DNA of 64,000 nt from contig NZ_JTDB02000006.1 in NCBI RefSeq assembly GCF_000785435.2, positions 1 to 64,000 of the forward strand. The letters are read 5' to 3'. Made by a program: the position numbers and the translations under genes. This document shows, piece after piece, positions 16,335 to 25,863 of this stretch. This DNA is from Paraburkholderia sacchari (lineage in GTDB: Bacteria > Pseudomonadota > Gammaproteobacteria > Burkholderiales > Burkholderiaceae). The notes beneath the pieces are model-generated. The model saw nothing but the letters and a program-made list of their open reading frames with translations, searched no databases and was not told where the DNA came from. Position 1 is the stretch's first letter; each line of letters begins with the position of its first letter.

Positions 16335-18688
16335 CAGGTCGCCTCTCCGATCAGGTCGTTCACGGCGTCGAGCAGCGCTTCGTCGTGGAAGCTGCCCTTG
16401 GTCAGGTAGTAGTCGGCGCCGGCGTCGAGTCCACGGCGCCGGTCGTCCTCGCGGTCCTTGTACGAGACGATCATGACCGGCACGCCGCGCTGCTGCGGGT
16501 CGTTGCGGATCATCGTCACGAGTTCGATGCCGTCCATGCGCGGCATGTCCACGTCGGTGATCACGAGATCGTACTGGCCGTTGCGCAGCGTGTTCCAGCC
16601 GTCCATGCCGTCCACCGCCACGCTCACCGCGTAGCCGCGTTTTTCGAGGAGCTTGCGCTCCAGCTCCCGCACGGTCAAGGAATCCTCCACCACGAGAATG
16701 CGCTTGCGTTCGCGCGCCTGGCTCTCGCTGCCGCGCGCCACTCCCGCCAGTTGCCCTTCGCGCACGAGCCGCGCGACCGAGGCCACGAGATCCTCCACAT
16801 CGACGATCAGCGCCACGGCGCCGTCGTCGAGCAGCGCCGCGGCGGCCACGTTGCGCACTTTGCCGAGGCGCGCGTCGAGCGGCTGCACAGCCAGCGTGCG
16901 CTCGCCCGCGAAGCGGTCCACCGCGATGCCGTAAAGCGCCGCTTCGTGGTCGGCGCCGTGGCCCGCGCTGATGAGCACGACGCACACATCGTCCGCGCTC
17001 GCCGCCTCGCCGCTCGCGCCGAGCAGCTGGCGCGCCGTCACGAGCCCCACGGGCCGCCCTTCGTGGATGATGTGCTGCTGGCCTTCCAGCATCTCGATGG
17101 CTTCGCGCGGCACCCGCAGCGCGCGCCGCACATGCGCGAGCGGGAACGCATAGGCCTCGCCCGCGACCTCGACGATCAGGCTGCGCACCACCGAAAGCGT
17201 GAGCGGCAATTGCAGCACGAAGCGCGTGCCGCGCCCGGCCGCGCTTTCGATGCGCACGGTGCCGCGCACGGCCTTGGCGAAATTTTGCACCGCATCGAGC
17301 CCCACGCCGCGCCCCGACACGTCGGTTACGCGCTCGCGCATCGTGAAGCCGGGCAGCAGCAGGAATTCGAGCAGCTCGGGCTCGGACATGGCCGCCACGG
17401 CCTCGGGCTGCGCGAGGCCGCGCGCGACGATCGCGCGCCGCAGCGCCGCGAGGTCGACGCCCGCGCCGTCGTCGGCCACGGCGATCAGCAACTTGCCCGC
17501 GCTGTGGCGCGCTTCGAGCGTGAGCTTCGCCTCTTCGGGCTTGCCGCCGTTGCGGCGCGTCTCAGGATCTTCGACGCCGTGATCGAGCGCGTTGCGCAGC
17601 AGATGGCCGAGCGGTGCGTCGAGCATTTCGAGGATGTCGCGGTCCACCTGGGTCGCCTCGCCTTCGACGACCAGGCGCACGCGTTTGCCCAGCGAGCGCG
17701 CGAGGTCGCGCACGATGCGCGGGTAGGCGTGCGCCGCGTCGCCGAACGGGCGCATGCGGCATTGCAGGGCTTCGTCGTAGAGCCGTTGCGCGAGCTGTGT
17801 GCCGCGCCGGTCGATGTAATCGAGGTCGTCGAAACGTTCGGCGAGCTGGCGCTCCAGCGCAGCCAGCTGATCGCGGATGCCCGCGAGCGAGGCGCGCGCC
17901 TCGGCGCCGAGCGTCTGCGCGTGGCGATCATGGAACTGGCCGAGGGCGGCAAGCACCTCGCCCTGGGCGCGGCGCATCCGCAGCAGGTTGTTCGCGAACG
18001 GGCGCATGCGGCGCGACTCCACCAGCGACTGGCCCGCGAAACCCAGCACACGGTCGAGCGTGCCGGCGCGCACGCGCAGCATGCGGTCGCGGTCCTGGGT
18101 GATGGGACCCGCCGGAGCGGCCTGGGTGGCGTGGGCATCAGCGGGTGGTGCGGGGACGGACATAGCGACATTCGAACCCGGCGCGGCTGCGAGACTCGCG
18201 GCAAGCAAGGCCTCGGCCTCCGCTGTGTCCGCTGTGTCCGCTGCTTCCCCCACCCGCGCCACGTCCACCAGTGCTGCGTGTGCTGCGCTGGAACCTGCCG
18301 CACTTCCCGCCCCCGCCAGCCGCGCGACAAAATCGTCGACAACTTCGCGCGCGAGCGGCGGCGCCGACGCATCGCCTGCCGCCAGCAGCAGATCGATGCC
18401 CACCAGCAGCGCGTCGATGTGCGCCGCGTCGATCGTCAACGCGCCGTGCTGCGCGGCGACGAAGCAATCCTCCATCGCGCTCGCCACGTCCACGGCCTCG
18501 GGCAAGCCGACGATGCGCGCCGCGCCCTTGAGCGAATGCGTCGCGCGCATGCACGCTTCGAGCGTGGGCGCGTCGGCGGGGGTGGACTCCAGCGCGAGCA
18601 GGCCCGCCGAGAGCGTGCGCGTTTGCGTCTGCGCCTCCTCGCGAAAGAGGTCGAGCAGCGAGCGGCGGCTCAGTTCGTCGTCGCTCAT
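16334..18688 (-). CDS. wspE: WspE: hybrid CheA-type histidine kinase with receiver domain
   Basis: Central kinase (784 aa) of the Wsp array. In order: HPt domain with His51 (ATHSLKGAARI), a variable Ala-rich linker (about 120-210), dimerisation region, HATPase domain (LLRNALDHGVEDPE, VADDGAGVDL, DVSGRGVGLDAV), a CheW-like coupling domain (about 510-640) and a C-terminal receiver (VVEDSLTVRE, acceptor Asp in VITDVDMPRMDG). It should phosphorylate WspR and WspF. The start overlaps the wspD stop (ATGA). Confidence 0.95.
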   Translation of the reverse strand: MSDDELSRRSLLDLFREEAQTQTRTLSAGLLALESTPADAPTLEACMRATHSLKGAARIVGLPEAVDVASAMEDCFVAAQHGALTIDAAHIDALLVGIDLLLAAGDASAPPLAREVVDDFVARLAGAGSAAGSSAAHAALVDVARVGEAADTADTAEAEALLAASLAAAPGSNVAMSVPAPPADAHATQAAPAGPITQDRDRMLRVRAGTLDRVLGFAGQSLVESRRMRPFANNLLRMRRAQGEVLAALGQFHDRHAQTLGAEARASLAGIRDQLAALERQLAERFDDLDYIDRRGTQLAQRLYDEALQCRMRPFGDAAHAYPRIVRDLARSLGKRVRLVVEGEATQVDRDILEMLDAPLGHLLRNALDHGVEDPETRRNGGKPEEAKLTLEARHSAGKLLIAVADDGAGVDLAALRRAIVARGLAQPEAVAAMSEPELLEFLLLPGFTMRERVTDVSGRGVGLDAVQNFAKAVRGTVRIESAAGRGTRFVLQLPLTLSVVRSLIVEVAGEAYAFPLAHVRRALRVPREAIEMLEGQQHIIHEGRPVGLVTARQLLGASGEAASADDVCVVLISAGHGADHEAALYGIAVDRFAGERTLAVQPLDARLGKVRNVAAAALLDDGAVALIVDVEDLVASVARLVREGQLAGVARGSESQARERKRILVVEDSLTVRELERKLLEKRGYAVSVAVDGMDGWNTLRNGQYDLVITDVDMPRMDGIELVTMIRNDPQQRGVPVMIVSYKDREDDRRRGLDAGADYYLTKGSFHDEALLDAVNDLIGEAT

Positions 18689-19443
18689 CGCAGGCTCCGG
18701 GTTAGCGCGCCGAACAGCGCGTCGGGTTCGAGCACGCCCACCGAGCGCCCGCGCCAGGCGAACACGCCGCGCACGTGCCGGCCCGCCGCGTGTGCGAGCG
18801 TGGCGGGCGCGGGCAGCAAATCGCCCGCGCCGAAGTAGGCCACGCCTTCGACTTCGTGGACGGGAAACGCCGTCGTCTCGCCATCCCACTCGGCCACGAG
18901 CAGGCGCGGCGTGGCCGCTGCCGTTGCGGGATTGGCCGGTGCGCCGGCCGTTGCGTCTATCCGCAGCAACTCGGCGAGCGAAGCCGCCAGCGTGAGCACG
19001 CCGCGCACGTTCACGACGCCGAGCACCGCCGGGCTGCGCCGGTGCGGCAGCGAGTGAATCGGCCGCGATTCGCCCACGTAGCGCAGCGCCTGCGCGCTGA
19101 GAGCGAGCCACTCCGCACCCACGCGGAACACCAGCGAGCCTTCCCGCCGCACCGCGCCGGTTTGCATAGTCGATTGCGTGAGGTCGCCGTTCCCGGCTTC
19201 GGTCGCGAGCGACGCGCGCTGTGCGGGGCGATCGAGCATGCGCGCGGCGGCCTCTTCGAAGACCGGGCAGTTCAGGCACCGCACATGGCGCGCGAGACGC
19301 TCGCACGAGCCATCGCCGCGCGTGCCGATGCGGTTCCAGCAATCGTCGAGCGGCACGGCGTGTGCAGTCGGATCGTGCATGGCGTCATGCTTTTGCGGAT
19401 TCGCTTGCATGTCGTTCAGGTGCGGGAAGGGCGAGTCACGCAT
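18685..19443 (-). CDS. wspD: WspD: CheW-like coupling protein
   Basis: One of two CheW adaptors that link receptor WspA to kinase WspE. The 252-aa protein has an N-terminal extension with Cys residues (DDCWNRIG, VRCLNCPVFEEA), as is typical of WspD, and a CheW domain (about 105-245; VLGVVNVRGVLTLAASLAEL). The chosen start at 19443 overlaps the end of wspC by 8 nt; a later Met (MQANPQ) is an alternative. Confidence 0.9.
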   Translation of the reverse strand: MRDSPFPHLNDMQANPQKHDAMHDPTAHAVPLDDCWNRIGTRGDGSCERLARHVRCLNCPVFEEAAARMLDRPAQRASLATEAGNGDLTQSTMQTGAVRREGSLVFRVGAEWLALSAQALRYVGESRPIHSLPHRRSPAVLGVVNVRGVLTLAASLAELLRIDATAGAPANPATAAATPRLLVAEWDGETTAFPVHEVEGVAYFGAGDLLPAPATLAHAAGRHVRGVFAWRGRSVGVLEPDALFGALTRSLR

Positions 19444-21013
19444 CCGCGCCTCCGTGGCCCGGGCGACGCGATACGTCAGGCGCGGCGCGTTCGGCACGAC
19501 GCATCAGGCGGCGCGCGCCCTCAGCGTCGCCCTGCACTTCGAGCAGCGCAGCCAGATGCGTGAGCGCTTCGTAATGGCCGGGCTGCAGATACAGCGCCTT
19601 GCGATAGTGCTCCAGCGCCAGCGCTGGCCGGCCCTGGGCGTCGGCGATCAGGCCGAGCAGGTACCACGCCTCGGCATCTTGCGGAGACGCTTGCGCGACT
19701 TGCGCGGCGGCCCGGGCGGCTTCGTCGAGCGCGCCCGAGTCGGCGAGGCGGCGCGCCGACGCCAGCGTAGCGACGCCCGGCGTAGCGACGCCAGGCGAGG
19801 CGATGCGCGGCGCAGCGACCGCCGGCGTACCGAATGCACTATTCGCCTGTGCCGCCGGCTGCGTGCGGGCCAAGCCAGCGGCGCTCGCAACAGAAAACGC
19901 TTTGCCGGCTGCCACGCCCGCCGCGCTGCCCGCGCGCGCAGACAGCGCAACGGGCGGCGAACGCCGCGCCAGCGGCTGTGCCTGCACGGCGGAATGCAGC
20001 GACACATTGGGCAACCCCGTGGAAGCGGCAGTCAAGGCACCCCTCAAGTCCCACCTTGAGTCAACCTTTAAGGCATCCGAACCATGCCCCCGACGCGCAG
20101 CCCGCTCATCAGGCGCAACAAACCCAAACGCCAGCGGAATCTGTGCCGAAATCCAGTCATGACGCATCATGAGCCCCGTCTCGGCCGGCCCCACGAAAAT
20201 CATGCCGCCATCGGCCAGGCGCGCGCGCAGCAGCCCGATCGCGCGGTCCTGCGCCTCGCGATCGAAGTAGATCAGCACGTTGCGGCAGAAGATGAAGTCA
20301 TAGCGCACGGGATGCGCGGCGAGCCAGTCGAACAGGTTCGCGCACTCGAACGACACGGCGCGCCGCACGGCGTCGGCGAGCTGCCAGCCGTCCGGCGCCG
20401 GGTGAAAGTAGCGCTCGCGAAACCCGTGAAGCGTTGGCGTATCGCCGCGAAACGCGTTGCGGCCATACACGCCGCGCGTGGCGGCCGCGATCGAGGTAGC
20501 GCTGATATCGATGGCGTCGATGCCGAACTGCCCGTGCGCTAGGCCCGCATCCATGAGCGCCATCGCCGCCGAATAGGGCTCCTCGCCGGTCGAGCACGGC
20601 ACGCTGAGCACGCGCACAGGCTCGCCGGGTTCGGCCGCGAGGCGCTGCACGCCACCACGCGCAAGCGCCGCGAATGCCTCGCGCTCGCGGAAGAACCAGG
20701 TTTCGGGCACGACGAGTGCGTCGATGAGCGCCTGGCGCTCGGCGGTGTCGGTCGTCAGACGCGCCCAGTATGCGTCGCGCATCGCTTCGGGCAGCGCCGC
20801 ACCGTTCTCCCATTGCGCCGGCAGCGCACGCGTGCTTGCGACGCTCGCCTCGCGAGGCGCTGCTGCGCCGCCGTGGTCATGCACGGTCAGCGCCGCGCGC
20901 GCGGCCACCGCGCGCGCTAGCGCGTGAGCGCCCAGCGATTCGGCATCGATGCCGGTCTCCTGCGCGAGCCAGGCGACGAAGCGCGGATCCACGTGCTGCT
21001 GGGCGGACATCAT
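19436..21013 (-). CDS. wspC: WspC: CheR-type methyltransferase with TPR tail
   Basis: SAM-dependent glutamate methyltransferase that modifies receptor WspA. The 525-aa protein has an N-terminal CheR helical domain, a catalytic domain (VLSVPCSTGEEPYSAAMAL, CRNVLIYFDREAQ), a long Ala-rich linker (about 330-435) and C-terminal TPR repeats (AWYLLGLIADAQGRPALAL). It is about 100 residues longer than Pseudomonas WspC, chiefly because of the linker, part of which is a 15-bp DNA repeat. The ATG overlaps the wspB stop (ATGA). Confidence 0.93.
   Translation of the reverse strand: MMSAQQHVDPRFVAWLAQETGIDAESLGAHALARAVAARAALTVHDHGGAAAPREASVASTRALPAQWENGAALPEAMRDAYWARLTTDTAERQALIDALVVPETWFFREREAFAALARGGVQRLAAEPGEPVRVLSVPCSTGEEPYSAAMALMDAGLAHGQFGIDAIDISATSIAAATRGVYGRNAFRGDTPTLHGFRERYFHPAPDGWQLADAVRRAVSFECANLFDWLAAHPVRYDFIFCRNVLIYFDREAQDRAIGLLRARLADGGMIFVGPAETGLMMRHDWISAQIPLAFGFVAPDERAARRGHGSDALKVDSRWDLRGALTAASTGLPNVSLHSAVQAQPLARRSPPVALSARAGSAAGVAAGKAFSVASAAGLARTQPAAQANSAFGTPAVAAPRIASPGVATPGVATLASARRLADSGALDEAARAAAQVAQASPQDAEAWYLLGLIADAQGRPALALEHYRKALYLQPGHYEALTHLAALLEVQGDAEGARRLMRRAERAAPDVSRRPGHGGADA
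19765..19824. repeat. 15-bp tandem repeat in the wspC linker
   Basis: Four degenerate 15-bp units starting at 19765, 19780, 19795 and 19810 encode five-residue repeats (such as GVATP) in the flexible linker of WspC. Unit number could vary between strains without a frameshift. Confidence 0.75.
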
Positions 21014-21549
21014 GGCGCGCGCCCGGCCGGCGAAACGTTGCCCCAAAGAGCATCGCGCCAGGTGGGCGGATCGGGAAACAGCAGCGCGCGCACCCGCTCG
21101 TCGAGCAACTGCTCGACCTTCACCCATTGCACGAAACCCAGCGCGTCGCTCGCCACCGGGCCAAGCCAGCGCGCCTCGGGCGTCGCGATGCCGGCTTCGG
21201 CGAACGCTTCGGGCGAAAGTGTCTGGGTGCGCGTCGCGCATTCGAGCAGCAGCGCGATGCGGCGCGGGGACGTTTCATCGCCAGCGCCCGAAAGCGTGTT
21301 GGAAGCCACTGGAGCCTTGTCATCCACCAGCACGAGCCGCGTCGACATCAGCGTGCGCGCGGGCCGGCCGAGCGCAAGCATCGCCATGTCGACCACCGGC
21401 ACTGGCGCGCCTTCGTGATCGATCACGCCCGCGATATACGGCGGCGTGCCCGCGAATGCGCGCACCGGCTGCAGCGGCAGCACGCGCACGATCTCGCGCG
21501 CATCGAGCGCGTAGCGTTCGCCGTCCAGCTCGAACACGAGAAACAGCAT
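21010..21549 (-). CDS. wspB: WspB: CheW-like coupling protein
   Basis: Second CheW adaptor of the Wsp array (179 aa). It begins MLFLVFELDGERYALDA and has the CheW core (YIAGVIDHEGAPVPVVDMA). The frame is open to 21579, but the ATG at 21549 has GGAG just upstream and gives the usual CheW beginning. It lies 104 bp downstream of wspA and overlaps wspC by 4 nt. Confidence 0.93.
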   Translation of the reverse strand: MLFLVFELDGERYALDAREIVRVLPLQPVRAFAGTPPYIAGVIDHEGAPVPVVDMAMLALGRPARTLMSTRLVLVDDKAPVASNTLSGAGDETSPRRIALLLECATRTQTLSPEAFAEAGIATPEARWLGPVASDALGFVQWVKVEQLLDERVRALLFPDPPTWRDALWGNVSPAGRAP

Positions 21550-21652
21550 CGCGGCTCCGTTCAATGAACCGGCAAGCAAGGCTCGCCGCTACACAGGCCC
21601 ACGCCTACACCCGCGCCCGCGCCCGCGCCCGCGAGCATCGGCATCAATCCGC

Positions 21653-23326
21653 TCACGCCTCGATCCTGAACCGCGACACGCCGGTGCGCAGCTCGTTGGC
21701 CACGAGCGTGAGATTGTCGATGGCCTGCGAGGACTGGCGCAGCGACTCGGCCGTCTGCTGTGCGGCTTCAGATAGCTGCGTGAGCGCCTGGGTGATCTGC
21801 TCCGCGCTGGTGGCTTGCGCCTGCATGCCGTCGTTGACCACCTGGAAGCGCGGCGCGAGCGTCTGCACCGCACCGATGATCTGCGAAAGCTGCGCGCCCA
21901 CTTCCTGCACGTCGTGCATGCCGCGGCGCACTTCCTCGGCGAACTTGTCCATGCCCATCACGCCCGCCGAGACCGCCGACTGGATCTCCTTCACGGTCTG
22001 CTCGATGTCGAAGGTGGCCACCGCCGTCTGGTCGGCGAGACGCCGGATCTCGGTCGCCACCACGGCGAAGCCGCGCCCGTACTCTCCGGCCTTTTCCGCC
22101 TCGATGGCGGCGTTCAGCGAAAGCAGATTGGTCTGGTCGGCGACCTTGGTGATGGTCGCCACCACCTGATTGATGCTCACGGCCTTCTCGTTGAGGATTG
22201 CGAGCTTGGCGTTCACCGAGCCCGCCGCCTCCATCACGCTGCGCATGGTGTCTTCCATGTGCGTGAGGCCACTCTGGCTCGTGCTCGCGAGCGCCGCCGA
22301 CTGCTCGGCCACGGTCGCCACTTCGCCCATCGTGCGCACGAGGTCGCGCGCGGTCGCGAAGATCTCGCGCGAGGTCGCGCCAATCTCGGTCGTGGTGGCC
22401 GCGGTCTCGCTTGCGGTGGCCTGCTGCTCTTTCGAGGTGGCCGCCACCTCGGCCACCGAGGTCGTCACCTGGAGCGACGACTTCTGCGCCTGGGCGACGA
22501 GGCTCGTGAGCTCGTCGCTCATGCGGTTGAAGCCGTCCTCGAGCACGCCGAATTCGTCCTGGCGGTTCAATTGCAGGCGCTGCGAAAGATTGCCCATGCG
22601 CATCGAATCGTGGACCTCGACGAGGCGCGCCATCGGCCGCGTGATCGCGCGATGCAGCGCATAGCCGGTCACGAGCGAGGCAATCAACACGACGCCGAGC
22701 GCCGTCGCGAGCGTGATCTCGGTGCTCGCGACCGAGCCGCGGATGGTCTGCGCGGATTCGTCGGCCTGGTTGCGGTTTGCGTCGACGAGCCCATTGGCGA
22801 CAGTGAGCACCTCTTGCCAGGAAGCATCGAGCTGGAGGAACGCGGCCTGCGCGGCGGCGCGCTGCGCAGGCAGTTGCCGCGCGACGGCCATCAGTTGGGG
22901 CAGAAAGCGCGCGTAAGCGTCGTGAAAGTGCTGATAGCGTGCGCGGTCGTCGCCGCGAAACACCGTGGCCTCGTAGTGTGCGCCGTTCTCGTCGAACTGC
23001 TTGACGGCGGCGGGCAATTGCCCGAGCACGCGCGCGATGCCGGCCGCATCGGGTTCGACGAAGGTGGCGCGCTCCACGATGTCGTGCACCTCGGTGGCGG
23101 ACGTGCGCAGCGCTGTCGAGTAGTACAGCCCCGGCACGGAATCGCGCGTGAGGCTCACCGCTTCGTCGTCGATGGTGCGCAGGCGGTCGTAGGAGATCGC
23201 GGCCATCACGAGCATGAGCACGAACAGCAAGCCGAAGCTCAAGACGATGCGCGTTCCGAGTGTGTAGCGACCCTGGGTCTGGTGCGGCAGTCCGGCGGAG
23301 CCGGAACGGGGCATGGCTGTGCTCAT
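21653..23326 (-). CDS. wspA: WspA: methyl-accepting chemoreceptor-like surface sensor
   Basis: Membrane receptor (557 aa) that starts the Wsp cascade. It has a first membrane helix (about 26-44), a periplasmic four-helix-type sensor (45-202), a second helix (203-225; ALGVVLIASLVTGYAL), a HAMP linker (226-280) and a long cytoplasmic signalling coil with the hairpin-region segment GRGFAVVATEIRRLADQT. It heads the operon wspABCDEFR, with the gene order of Pseudomonas wsp. In Pseudomonas WspA responds to surface contact; the same is inferred here. Confidence 0.95.
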   Translation of the reverse strand: MSTAMPRSGSAGLPHQTQGRYTLGTRIVLSFGLLFVLMLVMAAISYDRLRTIDDEAVSLTRDSVPGLYYSTALRTSATEVHDIVERATFVEPDAAGIARVLGQLPAAVKQFDENGAHYEATVFRGDDRARYQHFHDAYARFLPQLMAVARQLPAQRAAAQAAFLQLDASWQEVLTVANGLVDANRNQADESAQTIRGSVASTEITLATALGVVLIASLVTGYALHRAITRPMARLVEVHDSMRMGNLSQRLQLNRQDEFGVLEDGFNRMSDELTSLVAQAQKSSLQVTTSVAEVAATSKEQQATASETAATTTEIGATSREIFATARDLVRTMGEVATVAEQSAALASTSQSGLTHMEDTMRSVMEAAGSVNAKLAILNEKAVSINQVVATITKVADQTNLLSLNAAIEAEKAGEYGRGFAVVATEIRRLADQTAVATFDIEQTVKEIQSAVSAGVMGMDKFAEEVRRGMHDVQEVGAQLSQIIGAVQTLAPRFQVVNDGMQAQATSAEQITQALTQLSEAAQQTAESLRQSSQAIDNLTLVANELRTGVSRFRIEA

Positions 23327-23404
23327 TACGCGTGGCCTTATCCGGTTGGCGAGGGACGACGCCCGCCGTTCGCGCTTTGTGCGCGAACGAATAGACGACG
23401 CAGC

Positions 23405-23425
23405 AAAAGCCCGTCAGCCGGGCTT
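23405..23425 (-). terminator. Rho-independent terminator after the TetR gene
   Basis: On the minus strand a 7-bp stem (AAGCCCG, loop GCTGA, CGGGCTT) runs into TTTT. It separates the TetR regulator gene from wspA. A second hairpin (23428-23449) lies just before it. Confidence 0.75.
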
Positions 23426-23540
23426 CCGGGACGTAGTGTAATGCGTCCCGGCACTTTTATGGGATGGGGGAAGAACAGGATGCGCCGACGCCACACTATG
23501 CAGCATGAATATCGGGATTGCTCGCGGGCAGTGTCGGGGT

Positions 23541-24215
23541 TCAGCCGGCCTTGCGCGCGAACCTCACGACAGCGTCCACCACCATCTCGCGATGACGCGC
23601 GCGCAGCCGCGGATGCGAGGGATCGCGCCCGAACGCCGCGCCGAAGGTATGGCGATTGCTCACGCGATGAAAGCACATCGAGCTGATGAGCAAGTGCAGG
23701 TCGATGGGATCGATGTCGTCGCGGAATGCGCCCGTGCTCACGCCGCGCGCGAGCAGGTCTTCGATGGTGCGGATCACGCTGGCGTTGCGACTGCGGAACG
23801 TCTTGAGCCGCTCGATGTATTTCGCGCCGTGAATGTTTTCGATCGTCACGAGGCGCACGAAGTCGCGATGGCGGTCGTGATAGTCGAAGGTGAATTCGAC
23901 GAGACGCTTCAAGCCCTCCTCGGGGTCGAGCTCGTCGATATGCAGATCCTGCTCCAGCGCGCGGATATCGGCATAGACCTTGTCGAGCACCGCTTCGTAC
24001 AGCCCTTCCTTGCTGCCGAAGTAGTAATAGAGCATGCGCTTGGTGGTGTGGGTGCGCTCGGCGATCTGATCCACGCGCGCGCCCGCGAGACCCATGGCCG
24101 AAAACTCGGCGGTCGCCACTTCAAGGATGTTGCGCTTGGTCTGCTCCGGGTCGTACTTGCGCCGGCTTTCGGATTGAGCGTCGTTGCTTTCGGCCGAAGC
24201 CGCCGGTCTTGCCAT
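23541..24215 (-). CDS. TetR/AcrR-family regulator of the quinate cluster (putative)
   Basis: 224-aa repressor-type regulator. The N-terminal helix-turn-helix spans about residues 18-70 (TKRNILEVATAEFSAMGL, TTKRMLYYYFGSKEGLYEAV), followed by an all-helical ligand domain. It sits last on the same strand as the MFS, dehydrogenase and aroQ genes. A perfect 14-bp palindrome in the divergent promoter region of that cluster is a plausible binding site. The frame allows a GTG five codons earlier (24230); neither start has a clear RBS. Confidence 0.88.
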   Translation of the reverse strand: MARPAASAESNDAQSESRRKYDPEQTKRNILEVATAEFSAMGLAGARVDQIAERTHTTKRMLYYYFGSKEGLYEAVLDKVYADIRALEQDLHIDELDPEEGLKRLVEFTFDYHDRHRDFVRLVTIENIHGAKYIERLKTFRSRNASVIRTIEDLLARGVSTGAFRDDIDPIDLHLLISSMCFHRVSNRHTFGAAFGRDPSHPRLRARHREMVVDAVVRFARKAG

Positions 24216-24332
24216 TTTGTTGTGGAGCACGAGTGGGAAGGAATGCGACCGATTCTAGCATGGGCTCCTGCACGAACCGGCTGGCCTGACCGCACCAGGC
24301 GGACCTTCCAAGGAGCCTTCTGGCGGGCCTTC

Positions 24333-24365
24333 ATTGCGCCTTGATTGCACCTTGATCGCACCTTC
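24333..24365. repeat. 11-bp tandem repeat, 3 copies
   Basis: Three near-identical units (ATTGCGCCTTG, ATTGCACCTTG, ATCGCACCTTC) between the MFS and TetR genes. The unit length matches two other intergenic repeats in this window although the sequence differs. Confidence 0.8.
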
Positions 24366-24386
24366 TGGCAGCCCGCCTGGTGAGCC

Positions 24387-24423
24387 GCCCGGCGCCCGGG
24401 CATGTGCCGCCGGAGCGCCGGGC
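24387..24423. terminator. GC-rich stem-loop after the MFS gene
   Basis: Arms GCCCGGCGC (24387-24395) and GCGCCGGGC (24415-24423) pair perfectly just downstream of the MFS stop codon on the minus strand. There is no T-tract; it may lower read-through into the TetR gene. Confidence 0.45.
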
Positions 24424-24434
24424 CCGCGCGATTT

Positions 24435-25802
24435 TTACAGCTCGATGCGCTTGATATCGCCCACCACGAAGATGTACGACGCGGCGCCCAACAGCGCGAT
24501 CGCGCCGATAAACGCGAGCGCCCACACGAACGAGCCCGTCGCCCCCACGATCAGCCCGACCACGAGCGGCGTAATGATGCCGGCGAGGTTGGCGGCCAGG
24601 TTGAAGATGCCGCCCGTGAGCCCGAGCATGCCGGCCGGCGCGATATCGGAAACGAGCGTCCAGCCGAGCGCGGCCATGCCCTGCGCGAAGAACGCCACCG
24701 AAAGAATCACGATCACCGTCACATTGCTCTGCACGAAGTTCGCGAGAATGATGCACGACGCGAGCAGCAGGCCGGCGATGATCGGCAGCTTGCGCGCCAC
24801 GTTGGCCGAGATGCCCCGGCGCAGCATCCAGTCGGAGAACGTGCCGCCGAACATCACGCCAACCGACGCCGCGATGAACGGCATGATCGCGAAGAAGCCG
24901 ATCTTGAGCCAGCCCATGTGGCGCTCGGTGGCGAGGTAGGTCGGGAACCACGTGAGGAAGAACACGAGCGTGGAGTTGCCCGCGAACTGGCCGAGGCAGA
25001 TGCCCGCGAGCTGGCGCTTGCGCAGCAGCTTGCCGGCCATGCGCCAGTCGAAGCCCTTCTTGAGCGCTTTGCCGCCCCCTTCCTTGCCCTCGGCCGCTTT
25101 TGCGTCGTGCTTCGCGAGGCCGCCGCCCGCCTCGATATAGTCGAGTTCCGCGCGGTTGGCGCCCGGGTGATCGTGCGGCTCGCGATAAAACGCCCACCAG
25201 ACGAACCCGAACACGATGCCCACTCCGCCCACTACATAGAACAGCGAGCGCCAGCCGTACGCGCCCATCAGCGCGAACAGGAAGGGGCTGAAGAACGCGA
25301 GGCCGATGTACTCGCCCACGGTATAGGTTCCAGTCGCGAACGCGCGCTCGTGCTGCGGGAACCAGGTCGCCACCACGCGGCTATTGGTGGGAAAGCACGG
25401 CGACTCGGTCACGCCTAGCCCCAGCCGGCACGCGAACAACGCGCCCACGCTGCCCACGAAACCCTGCACGAGCGTGCACGCCGACCATAGTGTCATGGCG
25501 AGGTAATACGTGAGCTTGCTTCCAAAGCGGTCGAGAAACAGGCCGCCCGGAATCTGCGCGACCACGTAGCTCCACGAGAACGCCGAAAAAATCAGCCCCA
25601 TGAGCGCCGCGTTGATGCCCAGTTCCTTCGTGAGCTGCGGCGCCGCGATGCCAAGCACCGTGCGGTCCAGATAATTGATCATGGTGCCCACGGCCAGCAG
25701 GCCGAGGATGCGGTAGCGCGCCTTCGAGCGCCGCAACGCGCCTTCTGCGGGCGCAGCGGCAATGGGAGGCGCGTCGCGCCCCGTCGATACGGGTGGTGCC
25801 AT
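24435..25802 (-). CDS. MFS transporter, probable quinate/shikimate importer
   Basis: 455-aa inner-membrane carrier of the major facilitator superfamily with 12 predicted helices. It resembles the anion:cation symporter branch (MINYLDRTVLGIAAPQL at the first helix; CRLGLGVTESPCFPTNSRV near helix 4). The ATG at 25802 has AGGAG upstream. It is 61 bp downstream of a quinate/shikimate dehydrogenase gene and in the same transcription unit, so it probably imports quinate, shikimate or dehydroshikimate, as QsuA does in Corynebacterium. The substrate is inferred from context. Confidence 0.9.
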   Translation of the reverse strand: MAPPVSTGRDAPPIAAAPAEGALRRSKARYRILGLLAVGTMINYLDRTVLGIAAPQLTKELGINAALMGLIFSAFSWSYVVAQIPGGLFLDRFGSKLTYYLAMTLWSACTLVQGFVGSVGALFACRLGLGVTESPCFPTNSRVVATWFPQHERAFATGTYTVGEYIGLAFFSPFLFALMGAYGWRSLFYVVGGVGIVFGFVWWAFYREPHDHPGANRAELDYIEAGGGLAKHDAKAAEGKEGGGKALKKGFDWRMAGKLLRKRQLAGICLGQFAGNSTLVFFLTWFPTYLATERHMGWLKIGFFAIMPFIAASVGVMFGGTFSDWMLRRGISANVARKLPIIAGLLLASCIILANFVQSNVTVIVILSVAFFAQGMAALGWTLVSDIAPAGMLGLTGGIFNLAANLAGIITPLVVGLIVGATGSFVWALAFIGAIALLGAASYIFVVGDIKRIEL

Positions 25803-25863
25803 GTCTCTCTCCTGACTATCTATATAGATGCAGCGCCGACGTGATGCTCGAGCGGCGGGTAAT

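Noticed and set aside
21874..23686. Long plus-strand open frames opposite the wsp genes, mdtBC and others
   Set aside because: They mirror the codon pattern of the real minus- or plus-strand genes, are His/Arg/Ala-rich and have no recognisable domains or RBS.
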